From contig JAFIEZ010000002.1 in assembly GCA_020832235.1 (NCBI GenBank), forward strand, positions 1 to 46,473: 46,473 nt of DNA, in the 5' to 3' direction. The translations under genes and the position numbers were made by a program. Under the pieces are notes generated by a model. It was not told the DNA's origin and searched no databases. It was given only the letters and a program-made list of their open reading frames with translations. This DNA is from Bacteroidota bacterium. GTDB lineage: Bacteria > Bacteroidota > Rhodothermia > Balneolales > HLUCCA01. Below, one piece after another: positions 26,969 to 35,763 of this stretch. Every line of letters begins with the position of its first letter. The stretch's first letter is position 1.

Positions 26969-27645
26969 AAAGAAATTACGACACGGCTGCAATTTAGTAC
27001 CGGCCCATTTGGTTTTATAATACACAAGCGATTATTGACTGAGTAAACATGTTCAAGTTTGTTTGAAAAAGCAAATTAAAATGGCGCACTTCACAGGCAT
27101 TTAACGCTAAATATTGTAAGCATACGAATTCAGGAGAGTAACGCTGCGCTAAAATTGAGACACAAGCGACAAAACGGGAACCTCTTGGCGGGGTCCCCGT
27201 TCATTTTTTTTTACCTGAACTAGTTGTAAAAAAATAAACATAAGGCTGTCGGTTAAGTAGCTATAAAAATTAAGTTTACAGATGTAAACCGATTTTATGC
27301 CGAATCTGTGATATTAAGCTTACAATTTAAACGGCGATAATCATATGAACGCTAACCACGTAAGGATGTTCCCGCACTAACCATACGTATTTCAACTCGT
27401 ATTGAACGCTAACGGCGTCTTTAAAGTTAAGTGTATCTGCTGAAGTAAGATGCAGTGAATTTAGTCAATGGGTGCCAGAATTCGTTTCCCTTACATGTTT
27501 CCTGATTAACGCTCACCACATTATGTATTGCTGCTCAATGTATATGCAAGAGGGTCGCAAATGATTTCGCAACATAAATGAATCTACCTCCAACACAGTT
27601 TCCGTTAAACCCTCTAATTATACAGGGGATGCGTATTTAGACGCC
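26969..27645. other. Long intergenic region between ECF sigma and PAS kinase
   Basis: About 600 bases. It contains the orphan hairpin with T-run at 27174-27212. The last part (27565-27645) is open in frame with the broken PAS kinase gene but lacks a normal start: the codon where an ATG could be expected is ATA (27574). An ATG at 27578 is in another frame and gives only 20 codons. No other gene is seen. Confidence 0.4.
27174..27212 (+). terminator. Intrinsic-terminator-like hairpin without an upstream gene
   Basis: ACGGGAACC pairs with GGTCCCCGT (one mismatch) and is followed by CATTTTTTTTT. No rightward gene precedes it, since the ECF sigma gene runs the other way. It may end a small RNA starting in the preceding 150 bases, or be a relic. 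Confidence 0.5.
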
Positions 27646-29822
27646 TTGCAGGACGGGTTCTGTGAGCTTAATAGTGATGGAATAATTACCAGAGTAAATA
27701 AGTCATTTTGTAAAATGACCGGTTATGGTGTTGATGAGATCTTGGGGACTGCTATGCCGTACCCTTTCTGGCCCGATGAGGAGATTGAGAAATTGCAAAA
27801 GTTATACTTTACTCCCATCGAGGAGGGGCAGACGCACAGGGTTGCATTTCGGCGTAAAAACGGAGAGCGTTTACTGCTTTGGTAAGTCCCTCTGTTGTAA
27901 CGAATGAACTAGGGGAAATGGTATCCTTTTTCGCAATTATCAAAGACATTTCTGTGATATCTGTGGGTAACAAAAGGGAGCGTATACTGTCGTTGGTTGC
28001 AGATAAAACAACCGATGCGGTTATTGTAGCAGGCCCCGACTACAGAATTATCTGGGTAAACGATGCCTTTTCTAAACTCACCGGGTATTCGCTTCAGGAA
28101 ATACAGGGTAAGGTGCCGGGGCGATTTCTTCAAGGTCCAAAAACATCTGCAAAAACCCGGAAAGTAATCAGAGAGCATCTCCGCAGAAGAGAGTCGGTAG
28201 CCGTTGAAATTCTGAACTATGCAAAAGACGGTACTGAATATTGGCTCGATTTGAACATTAATCCGGTTTTCGATGAGAATGGAGAATTGGAACTGTTTAT
28301 AGCCGTTGAGCGGGATGTAACCACGAAAAAGCGGGCGGAGCAGGCTTTGCAACTAGCCAACGATCAGCTTGAGGAAATTCAGGAAATTGCCAAGATAGGT
28401 TATTGGGAGCTTGAGTACGAGACCGGTCGCCTGAATATGAGCGAAGTTTGTTATGAAATCTTTGGTGTTGATAAGAAAACATACAATGGCACTATTCGTG
28501 GATTGATGAAGTATGTGCATACCGACGATTCTAAGATGGTTCGCAATGCCATGAATGATGCGCTAGATTCCGGGTTCTACGATCTTGTTTATCGGGTTAA
28601 ACGCTCAGACGACCAGGTACGATTCGTGCAAGAGCGTGGGGTTGTAATATCCGACCCGATGAACGGGGGTAAGATATTGAGAGGTACGGTGCAGGATATT
28701 GACGGGTCGGTCAGGGCTCGAATGGAGCGTGAAACCATGAGTGAAATACGGCAGGTTATAGACACATCACCTGTCGTGCACTTCAAGCTGGTTATGATGC
28801 CCGACGGCAACATCCGATTTGCTTATGTTAGCGAGAGTATTGAGAAAATTGACCCTAGGTTGAACGCTGCCTTACTCATGAGAGGACGTCAGAATCCGAT
28901 TTACATTGTTGGCAGAACCCAATTCGAGCTGGTAATTAAAGAGCTAACCTCCTCTGCTGAAAAAGACTCCCCCATGCAGATGGAACTACTCGTTGATAAT
29001 GAAAAGGGGCAGCGGCATATTGAGTTATACGCCGAGCCTGAAGTCAGTATTGATGGGAAATTAGTGTGGTATGGTCACCTTCAGGATGTGCCGGCAACGT
29101 ATCAGCGAAACCTTGAACTGGAGCGCCTGGTCTCGATCACAGAGTCTCAAAATCAACGATTACTGGACTTTGCCCAGGTTTTGTCGCATAATGTACGGCT
29201 GCATTCAAGTACGATGGATGGCCTGATTATGGCGATAGATGAAAGCTCCGATCCGGATGAACTGGAGTTGTATCACCGCTACCTCAGAGAAACATCCGAA
29301 AAATTAGATGATACTCTTCGGGATTTGAATACGGTATTGACCATCAGAAGCGGTGCCGAGCGTAAGCTGGAAGCCGTAGACGTTGCGTCATTGCTGGAGA
29401 ACGGCAAAACAGAGTGGGCATCACGTTGTGAACTAGCCGGAGGCAAGCTGGATTTCAAAGTTCCCTCAAAGCTGGAAGCCGTAACCTCTAAGAAGGTATT
29501 AATTTCGATTTTGGATGAACTCATTGATAACGCGATCCGTTTTCGATCGGTCGACAGGCCATTGCGGGTAGAGGTGTCGGCAAGTATAGATTACAGTAAA
29601 CGAAGCTTAGAGATCAGGGTGTCGGACAATGGTATTGGTATCAACCAGGAGCTGGTTAAAGAAAACATGTTCGGTATGTACCGCACATTCCATGAAGGGA
29701 TAAGTGGAAAAGGGATAGGCCTGTTTTTGGCTAAAAATAGAGCGGAGGCAATTGAGGGGGATCTGGCACTCACTAAATTCAAAAAACATGGGGTATGTTT
29801 TACACTTACGTGTCGCATGTAG
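27646..29822 (+). pseudogene. PAS-domain histidine kinase gene with a one-base frameshift
   Basis: Two overlapping frames together make one kinase. The first (27646-27885) encodes a PAS domain up to KNGERLLLW; the rest of that PAS domain (VSPSVVTNELGEM onward) continues in the frame 27879-29822. Restoring one G at the TTTGGTAAG site joins them. Beyond are three more PAS-like domains (one with a LOV-like GRFLQGPKT loop lacking the flavin-binding Cys), a dimerisation helix with His in VLSHNVRLHSS and an ATPase domain with DELIDNAIRF, DNGIGI and GKGIGLFLAK. The beginning also lacks an ATG. It is either a recent pseudogene or a sequencing slip; the downstream part is otherwise well preserved. TTG at 27879 could start a 647-residue shorter kinase. 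Confidence 0.8.
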
Positions 29823-30038
29823 TAAGGTAAACTCACATCTTGTGATGGGTATTGGTTACTGAAGACGGGCTAACATTAATCGCTGTCGGATTCAGTTTGC
29901 CGCGCTGGCCAACACTGGCTCATATCAAAAACAGCCCAAAATAAATCCGGCTTGTATGGTATTTAGCATGTTGATAAGTTAACGCTGTAGCGTTGTTTTA
30001 ATGTGTATTTATTTAAACTAACTGGCCGTCAATACTTT

Positions 30039-30998
30039 ATGGGGTTTATACAATCAACCGAGCCTGAGCCGCACGTCGCTCGTCGCCGCGAAATTTTAGC
30101 AAAGTATCCACAGATTAAGACACTAATGGGCAGAGACCCGAAGACAGCACTATACATCATTCTCCTTGTTTTGTTTCAAATTGGTATGGCCTGGTTTGTC
30201 TCACAGCAATCGGTATGGGTGATGCTGGCCAGTGTTTTGCTGATAGGTGCATTTGCCAATCATGCCTCCTTTGTATTGGTACATGATGCTATTCATAATC
30301 TTGTATTCAAAAATGCTGCATTGAATCAGATATTTGCCATTCTGGCCAATCTGCCGTCGGCAGCGCCATCGGCTGTCTCCTTTAAGACATACCATCTAAA
30401 ACATCACGCGCATCAGGGTGTAGAAGAAATGGATGCGGACCTCCCCAGAAAGTGGGAAATATGGCTGTTTAACAGAGGGTTTTGGGGCAAAGCGCTATGG
30501 CTGAATATGTATCCGCTGATTATTATTTTCCGTCCGTTGGATATCCGGAGTTTCAGTACGCCCTTCGACTGGACGTTCGTTAACTTCGTGGTTGTACTGG
30601 GTTTCGATGCGTTGATACTGTACTTTTTTGGATTCCAGGCTTTTGCCTACCTCCTGTTATCATCATTCTTCGGTCTGGGGTTGCATCCGGTTGGAGCACG
30701 ATGGATTCAGGAACATTTTGTGATGAAGGAAGATCAGGAGACGTATTCATACTATGGCCCGTTGAATAAGATAGCCTTTAATGTTGGGTATCATAACGAA
30801 CATCATGATTTCGCTGGAATTCCCTGGAGTCGGCTGCCGAAAGTACGTGAAATGGCTCCCGAGTACTATAACACCCTCGAGTACCATACTTCCTGGAGTA
30901 AGCTGCTATGGCGATTTCTTACCGATCCGAACATAACGCTGGAAAGCCGCATTGAGCGGGAAACCCGATTTGGATTGAGAAAGCCTAAGGTGGCCTGA
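30039..30998 (+). CDS. Sphingolipid delta-4 desaturase-like membrane enzyme (DES1 family)
   Basis: 319 residues. Integral membrane di-iron desaturase with the three His boxes HDAIH, HLKHH and HNEHH. Beyond the generic boxes it carries features I recall as specific to eukaryotic dihydroceramide delta-4 desaturases: RRREILAKYPQIKTLM near the N-terminus, YYGPLNKIAFNVGYHNEHHD, LPKVREMAPEYYNTL and a closing SWSKLLWRFLTDPNITLESR. Hydrophobic segments at about 38-80, 155-175 and 185-215 fit the family topology. It would introduce a trans 4,5 double bond into a ceramide-type backbone. A GTG 12 codons upstream is possible; the ATG at 30039 matches the family start MG. It stands alone; no serine palmitoyltransferase gene is in the window. 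Confidence 0.88.
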   Translation: MGFIQSTEPEPHVARRREILAKYPQIKTLMGRDPKTALYIILLVLFQIGMAWFVSQQSVWVMLASVLLIGAFANHASFVLVHDAIHNLVFKNAALNQIFAILANLPSAAPSAVSFKTYHLKHHAHQGVEEMDADLPRKWEIWLFNRGFWGKALWLNMYPLIIIFRPLDIRSFSTPFDWTFVNFVVVLGFDALILYFFGFQAFAYLLLSSFFGLGLHPVGARWIQEHFVMKEDQETYSYYGPLNKIAFNVGYHNEHHDFAGIPWSRLPKVREMAPEYYNTLEYHTSWSKLLWRFLTDPNITLESRIERETRFGLRKPKVA

Positions 30999-31149
30999 AA
31001 AACCCACTTCCGAGCAACTCAGACTGTACACTCAACTACAACGGTGCGTTCACGTGATGCTTGTTAATGTATGCTTTTGAATGAACAGCAAAAAACATAT
31101 CATGTAAGACTGCATTCTCAGAACCCCAAAATAATATCCCCTTCAAGCT

Positions 31150-31716
31150 TTGTTTAGGTATTATACAGTTATATTAATATTGGTAATCTTGCCATACTCA
31201 GCCTCAGGGCAATTCCTTGAAACGTTTGATTTAGGACTTGGTTTACGATCTACATCACATTTGACCCAATTGTACCAGGATCTATATCAACCGGCTAACC
31301 ATCTTAACTTTTCTGCCCAAACACCGTTTCATATTGGGTATTTACAAGCTCATGTACGTTATGTGAAATCATCCGCTATACCCGAAGGTTCTAGTGGTTA
31401 CACTCAGGTAAATAATGAACTGTTTTGGCTTTTAGGTGTACCGTTATCCCCTTCATTAAACTTGTATGGTGGCATTGGTATGGGGATTGAAATCTATTTC
31501 ATCGATGCCCCCTGGGATGGGAAAAAGGCGAATGAAACTGAAATCCTTTTTGCAACGAAGGCCGAACTACAGTATAACTGGCGTAATCTGATTTTCTTTT
31601 CTGAAGTAAGCCTGACAAGGGTACATATTTATTACAAGATGGACTATATAAGCTTCGGGGCAGGGCTCCGCTATCGTATTCGTCCATCACAGGAGCTGCT
31701 TGATGCTATTCGATAA
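31150..31716 (+). CDS. Small outer-membrane beta-barrel-type protein
   Basis: 188 residues. Signal peptide (TVILILVILPYSASGQ). The mature part is a series of amphipathic strands with aromatic ends (LNLYGGIGMGIEIYF, ELQYNWRNLIFFSEV, YISFGAGLRYRIRPS), as in 8-10-strand outer-membrane barrels. TTG is the only plausible start, as no ATG lies near the signal peptide. It overlaps the next gene by 14 bases, so the two are an operon. Family unknown; possibly an accessory to the receptor-like partner. Confidence 0.75.
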   Translation: MFRYYTVILILVILPYSASGQFLETFDLGLGLRSTSHLTQLYQDLYQPANHLNFSAQTPFHIGYLQAHVRYVKSSAIPEGSSGYTQVNNELFWLLGVPLSPSLNLYGGIGMGIEIYFIDAPWDGKKANETEILFATKAELQYNWRNLIFFSEVSLTRVHIYYKMDYISFGAGLRYRIRPSQELLDAIR

Positions 31717-33670
31717 ACGTTTTATTCTACTGTTCGGTGTATTTCTTTTTGGAATCAGTATCTGTTCGGTTTCTGCCCAAGGTTTCGATGCAAATACTTC
31801 TAAAGAGTCATTCAATGTGAATCCCGGGGTACTTGTTGTCAAACCAGATCATAACGGGCGATTTGATTCATATTCACTCACCGAATGGATGTTTACATCC
31901 ATAGGCTGGTCATTTACATCCTACGATAATGTCGTATTTCAACCTGCGCCACATGGTCAAAACTGGCAAGGTACACGTGGCATAGACGTTTACATAAATG
32001 GTATGCAGCTTCAAACCAACTGGCTGCAACACAGCTATTTGCACATGCTTGAATTTTCTCCGGAAATAATTGACTCTGTAGTGGCATATCCACCGGGTTC
32101 ATTTGTACGGAACCGGATGTCGCTAGCAGGTGCAATCGATATCTATCTGCGTGATGACTACCTTGTAAGGGCAACAGGCAATGTAGCCAATCAAGAGAAT
32201 GATTTCGGACCAATAAATCAGGAGGGCGTCAGAGATAACGTTGAGCGAGTATTGCAGACACTTGAAGTCTCCGGGAACCTGCATGTTGGGCGATATCGCA
32301 CGCAAATTATGGCCAATATCTCCGATTTTAGTTACTCGAATAAAATATTTTATGACAAAGAAGTACGACCTGATTTTGTGCGTCGTCGCCCTCTGGAGAT
32401 TCCCGGTAATTGGGGGTATCAAACTCCATTAAGCCTATTGCAGACGCATCAGTTTGAATCGTCGTCTGCGGTATATCAGGCGATGACCTCACTGTCGTAT
32501 TTTACGCATTATTTTTTATGGGACGATTGGACAGGTAATGAAATCAGTGGTCGTCACAGGCTGTACAATGTTGCGGCCAGTCGGCAGGCAAAAACTACAA
32601 ATGGGTTGTTTCTGGGAGTTTCATATGCTTTGGCGAACACGAAACCTGTACGTGAAGACAATGATTTCAACTACGATTTGAATCAACATGGTTTTAAATT
32701 GAATGCATTGTATTCCTATCGGTTGCCTAATCATTCTACGGTCGCTGTGGGGTTTGTTTCTGACCTCAAGATGTACGAAGATCTGGCCGTTGGTGAGACG
32801 TTGGAATCAAATCTGAATCATGCTACGGTATCGTACAGGCAAAGACAATTTCAGGCTGATGCAGCACTTGGCAGAAACTATAGTGGTGCTTCCGTGCTTT
32901 GGTCACGTAATAATGTGTTTTCGATATTCAATTATCAACATGATACTACGCAACGGCTGGCTGAGGTTATGCCTCGTTTAGATACGGGATTTGGCATACG
33001 TGGTACGAACAACACTGCCACAATGCACGTTCTTGACAGGCCTGAGATGCAGTTTATAAGTCAGGTAGTTGGTTATGCCGGAAATACATCGTCTATTCAA
33101 GAGTATCGTTTTACGCTTAACTATACCTGGTTTTTAAAACTACCTCATCGGGAAACCCAATTTCGTCACCCGGAACCTGGAATCATAGGGTATCCACTGG
33201 TTACCCGTTTTGCATATCGAACCATTGAAGGAGTGGGCCAGGTTCAACTCAGTGGATTGGTACGAAAAAAATGGGGTGAGCTTGCTTCAGCTACTCAGTT
33301 TAACCTTACCGCTTATACATGGGGTGATGCGCTGTATCAGGTTGGGGTCAGCAGGTATCCTGATCTTGTATTCAGCCAGTATTTGCGGTACAAGCTTCAT
33401 CCAACGTTTACTATTCATGCCAGCTATCATTATGAAGGGGAGCGAACCTTCGCGGAGTTTATAAGCACTGATGCGTCTATAGAATTATGGCCACCACCCG
33501 ACACACGAGCCTTTCATAATATAAGCCTGGGGTTTGAGCAGACGCTCGCCGGTGAACGCGTAAGTCTGAGTTTCATTCTCAGAAACTTGTTGAGCAATAC
33601 AGAGACGTATCATCCCAACGGACTTTACCATAATTTGAGCTTAAATGTTCGTGCACGGGTTCAGATTTGA
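31703..33670 (+). CDS. TonB-receptor-like outer-membrane protein
   Basis: 655 residues. Signal peptide (FILLFGVFLFGISICSVSAQ). Residues about 25-150 resemble a receptor plug (VYINGMQLQTNWLQ, then IIDSVVAYPPGS and SLAGAIDIYL, as in the usual VDG..l and ErIEV..Gp..G..a..G.INI segments). The rest is beta-barrel-rich and ends in an aromatic-poor strand RVQI. There is no carboxypeptidase-like N-terminal domain and no clear TonB box. AGGAG stands just ahead of the ATG at 31703; start and preceding stop overlap. The substrate is not predictable. The 3' end abuts an IS21 remnant, but the coding end looks natural. Confidence 0.78.
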   Translation: MLFDKRFILLFGVFLFGISICSVSAQGFDANTSKESFNVNPGVLVVKPDHNGRFDSYSLTEWMFTSIGWSFTSYDNVVFQPAPHGQNWQGTRGIDVYINGMQLQTNWLQHSYLHMLEFSPEIIDSVVAYPPGSFVRNRMSLAGAIDIYLRDDYLVRATGNVANQENDFGPINQEGVRDNVERVLQTLEVSGNLHVGRYRTQIMANISDFSYSNKIFYDKEVRPDFVRRRPLEIPGNWGYQTPLSLLQTHQFESSSAVYQAMTSLSYFTHYFLWDDWTGNEISGRHRLYNVAASRQAKTTNGLFLGVSYALANTKPVREDNDFNYDLNQHGFKLNALYSYRLPNHSTVAVGFVSDLKMYEDLAVGETLESNLNHATVSYRQRQFQADAALGRNYSGASVLWSRNNVFSIFNYQHDTTQRLAEVMPRLDTGFGIRGTNNTATMHVLDRPEMQFISQVVGYAGNTSSIQEYRFTLNYTWFLKLPHRETQFRHPEPGIIGYPLVTRFAYRTIEGVGQVQLSGLVRKKWGELASATQFNLTAYTWGDALYQVGVSRYPDLVFSQYLRYKLHPTFTIHASYHYEGERTFAEFISTDASIELWPPPDTRAFHNISLGFEQTLAGERVSLSFILRNLLSNTETYHPNGLYHNLSLNVRARVQI

Positions 33671-33843
33671 ATGTTCGTGCCTGCGTTCAGGGTGTGTCCA
33701 CTTTGTTCAGTTTGACGAAGGTAACCGCGTACGGTATTGCGCGATAGCCCTGTATCACGTGCTATACGTCGCCGGGATATGCCACTGTGGGCTTGTTGGA
33801 TAATAATTCGAATCTGATCCATAGTAATCGGGTTTGCTGCCAT
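33661..33843 (-). pseudogene. istA: IS21-family IstA transposase, N-terminal remnant
   Basis: About 60 codons from MAANPITMDQIRIIIQ, with the HTH typical of IstA (GISRRRIARDTGLSRNTVRG). IstA is normally about 500 residues and followed by istB; both the catalytic DDE part and istB are missing. After LRQTEQSGH the sequence leaves the family and ends at a stop that lies within the end of the outer-membrane protein gene. The fragment is the leading part of a largely deleted element. Confidence 0.85.
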
Positions 33844-33989
33844 ATGCCTTCGCTTTGGTGAAATAAAGCAAAGGTACAATGCTCCGTGGGGTGGGTCAGC
33901 TTCGAGTGAAACGGGTGGGTCAGTTTACACTGAAACAGGTGGGTCACTTTCGAGTGAAATGGGTGGGTCAGTTTGTACTGAAATTGTCA
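33671..33989 (-). mobile_element. IS21-family element, left-end remnant
   Basis: Runs from the terminal TGACAATTTCAG at 33989 through four 24-bp transposase-binding repeats to the 5' part of istA. The inner body and the other end are absent. The terminal TG dinucleotide, multiple long subterminal repeats and gene order match IS21 ends. The outer end has cut an AbiEii-type gene. Confidence 0.85.
33891..33986. repeat. Four 24-bp tandem repeats at the IS21 end
   Basis: Four consecutive 24-base units starting GTGGGTCA at 33891, 33915, 33939 and 33963. Units 1 and 3 share TTCGAGTGAAA; units 2 and 4 share an ACTGAAA ending. The alternation suggests two classes of transposase site. Confidence 0.9.
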
Positions 33990-34124
33990 TGCATCTCGTG
34001 CAATGGCTCCAAGCAGATAGAAATCTACATCACATTTTATAAACACTTTTTCTACTACTTGTAGTAGTTCTTTGAGCTGATCTTGCCGCAGATCTTCAAG
34101 CTTTATCTGTAGGGGTTTTCGCAT
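33987..34124 (-). pseudogene. AbiEii-type nucleotidyltransferase toxin, truncated after 45 residues
   Basis: Starts with ATG at 34124, overlapping the end of the AbiEi gene by 29 bases. The peptide (start MRKPLQIKLEDLRQ, end VDFYLLGAIARDA) matches the N-terminus of Bacteroidota AbiEii/nucleotidyltransferase toxins, whose FYL.GAIARD segment opens the catalytic fold. The reading frame stops at a TGA that is the first three bases of the IS21 terminus, so the insertion both breaks the gene and supplies the stop. Catalytic acidic residues beyond this point are lost; no toxic product is expected. Confidence 0.85.
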
Positions 34125-35097
34125 AAATTTCTTTAGCTATTTTGATATTCCTTGGATCACCGGTAATCATTAAATCCGTATATACTACAAGACGAGGAGC
34201 TATATTTGGTGGGTCATTTTTTACTGACCAGTATGGTTCTCTGACTTCAATTTTACCATTTTCGTCAGGTATTAGTTTGAACTCCTTTATGAGCTCACTT
34301 CGATTCTTTTTGGCATAAAGTATGTACTCCACGGGTTTGAGATCGTTCGTTAAAAGATCCGCTGCAGGCTCACCTCCCCATTGATCCAGCCCACCCAATA
34401 GCAGCTTCTTCCAATTTTGTTCGATCCCTTTATTCATGAAATTATATCTCCCTTTTTGGATACGGGGTTTGAGTTCATCCGCGAAGGCAGTAATCCATTG
34501 ATCTAAAAGCTTTTCCCTGTTTTTAAGTTTAAGGGTATCTTTGTTTTTGGCATATATGAGGCCATGCTCCTTCAGCCCATCCAAAACATGTTTGATGTTT
34601 CCCAATGAGACATCTGCAGCCTCAGCGATTTCTCGATACGTTTTATTTAGCCAAGCTTCATCATAAAGAAACAAAAAAACGACTTTTAAGCCGGTTTTGG
34701 TAAAGGCTCGGTTTTTCATTTGCTGAAGGGGGGTTGTGGTGTGAAGATCAATCCATACAAGGGTTTCCTCTTCTTCTAAATGAATATTTCCGGCCACATC
34801 TATCCAATCAATCCCCGCCTCATTCAAAGCTTTTTTAATATTGGGGTATAACCGTTCGGCCACCAATATGAGTGGGCCAACCTTATCTTGTAGCTCCTTC
34901 AATTGGGGAATATGATGTTTACGAATCTCCTTTTTGATCTCCGCATTTCGAACAATAGCTTTCTTTTTATTTGGATTGAATGTTACCCTGGCATCTACTT
35001 TTAAACTATGTCCAGGGACATAGGCCTCCCATTCCGTCTTATGACCGATTTTTGGTGGAAGATTCTGAAGTGCTTTTTCGAGGATTGTTTGCTTCAT
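34096..35097 (-). CDS. AbiEi-family antitoxin / transcriptional regulator
   Basis: 333 residues, full length. It matches the larger AbiEi-type antitoxins of Bacteroidota: N-terminal region to ~75, PLILVAERLYPNIKKALNEA and IDWIDVAGNIHL (about 75-105), RAFTKTGLKVVFLFL, then a winged helix (YREIAEAADVSLGNIKHVLD, about 155-185). The C-terminal domain carries EPAADLLTNDLKP. In type IV TA systems AbiEi represses the operon and counteracts the AbiEii nucleotidyltransferase. Here the toxin partner is broken, leaving an orphan antitoxin. AT-richer than the genes around it, as expected for a transferred module. Confidence 0.88.
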   Translation of the reverse strand: MKQTILEKALQNLPPKIGHKTEWEAYVPGHSLKVDARVTFNPNKKKAIVRNAEIKKEIRKHHIPQLKELQDKVGPLILVAERLYPNIKKALNEAGIDWIDVAGNIHLEEEETLVWIDLHTTTPLQQMKNRAFTKTGLKVVFLFLYDEAWLNKTYREIAEAADVSLGNIKHVLDGLKEHGLIYAKNKDTLKLKNREKLLDQWITAFADELKPRIQKGRYNFMNKGIEQNWKKLLLGGLDQWGGEPAADLLTNDLKPVEYILYAKKNRSELIKEFKLIPDENGKIEVREPYWSVKNDPPNIAPRLVVYTDLMITGDPRNIKIAKEIYAKTPTDKA

Positions 35098-35338
35098 GTG
35101 TTCATTATTATAATTTGTTCACGAATCGTATACACCATTAATTAATGAACAATATCAGTGAATAGCAACATTAATGAACGATTAGGCTTACATGATATTC
35201 CTACATAATTCTCTTGCTGGTTCCTGTCACTCGATCATACCTAGGAACGCATGGAATAATGGAAGTGGGATTACAACCACCTCTGACCACATAGGTCTTT
35301 AGGAGATTCTACAAAAATGAGTATTATGACCCCACAAA

Positions 35339-35379
35339 CAAAAAAGCCCTGAACTGCGTTTGAAGCAATTCAGGGCTTT
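35339..35379 (-). terminator. Intrinsic terminator behind the tRNA fragment
   Basis: AAAGCCCTGAA pairs with TTCAGGGCTTT around a 15-base loop; leftward it runs into six U. It lies 3 bases beyond the CCA end of the tRNA fragment, which implies that an intact leftward tRNA gene once ended here. The rest of 35098-35338 shows no gene. Confidence 0.85.
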
Positions 35380-35382
35380 GTA

Positions 35383-35432
35383 TGGTACACCCGCCAAGAT
35401 TCGAACTTGGAACCGCCTGATTCCTAGTCAAG
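35383..35432 (-). tRNA. 3' fragment of a tRNA gene (probable attachment-site scar)
   Basis: Reading leftward: anticodon stem CUUGA/UCAGG with loop CUAGGAA, variable GGUU-type loop, T arm CCAAG-UUCGAAU-CUUGG, acceptor 3' strand CGGGUGU, discriminator A and encoded CCA. The 5' half is absent: no D arm and no ACACCCG acceptor partner precede it. The loop suggests anticodon AGG, but its identity is uncertain because a recombination junction may lie in the loop. Integrative elements that use tRNA genes leave such 3' copies at one end. Confidence 0.8.
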
Positions 35433-35763
35433 CAGATTGTGGTCTTAATGTGTATTTAAATGCACATTTAAAAATTTGTGACCACACTTTTGACCACACT
35501 TGATGGGAAAAACGGGAATTCAGTCTTCCCGTTTTCTTGCAAATTCCAACTCAATCGAGGTATGCACTCGCTCCCCAAAGTGGCAAAGTGGCGAAAATTC
35601 TAACTTGAGCAGCGGGTCGTCTTTCCAAGAAAATACAAACAGTAGCATCCAACCTCCAACTGGACTTACAACTTTCGCCACTTCGCCACTCCCCTAATCC
35701 CCCCTCCTTTCTGGTATAAGAACAATGAGCCTTGCTCATTAATACTCACCAAATTCTTATACC
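35433..35763. other. Element-end region with direct repeats and a terminator hairpin
   Basis: No gene supported. TGACCACACTT occurs twice (35479-35489 and 35491-35501), with inverted GTGGTC at 35439, as expected for integrase arm sites. A hairpin AACGGGAA/TTCCCGTT with T-run follows (35511-35536). No integrase gene lies nearby. The DUF932 gene begins at 35764 after a GC-poor stretch. Confidence 0.45.

Noticed and set aside
30003-30038. GTG start for the desaturase 12 codons upstream
   Set aside because: The ATG at 30039 gives a MG start that matches the family and the extra residues have no counterpart I know.
31700-33670. Truncation of the TonB-receptor-like gene by the IS21 remnant
   Set aside because: The coding frame ends in a plausible barrel strand and length is normal; the IS remnant starts after the stop.
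33663-34000. Possible CRISPR array suggested by regular 24-bp units
   Set aside because: The units abut without spacers and lie next to an istA start; they are IS21 terminal repeats.
35383-35432. Complete functional tRNA gene
   Set aside because: No D arm or matching 5' acceptor strand precedes the fragment.
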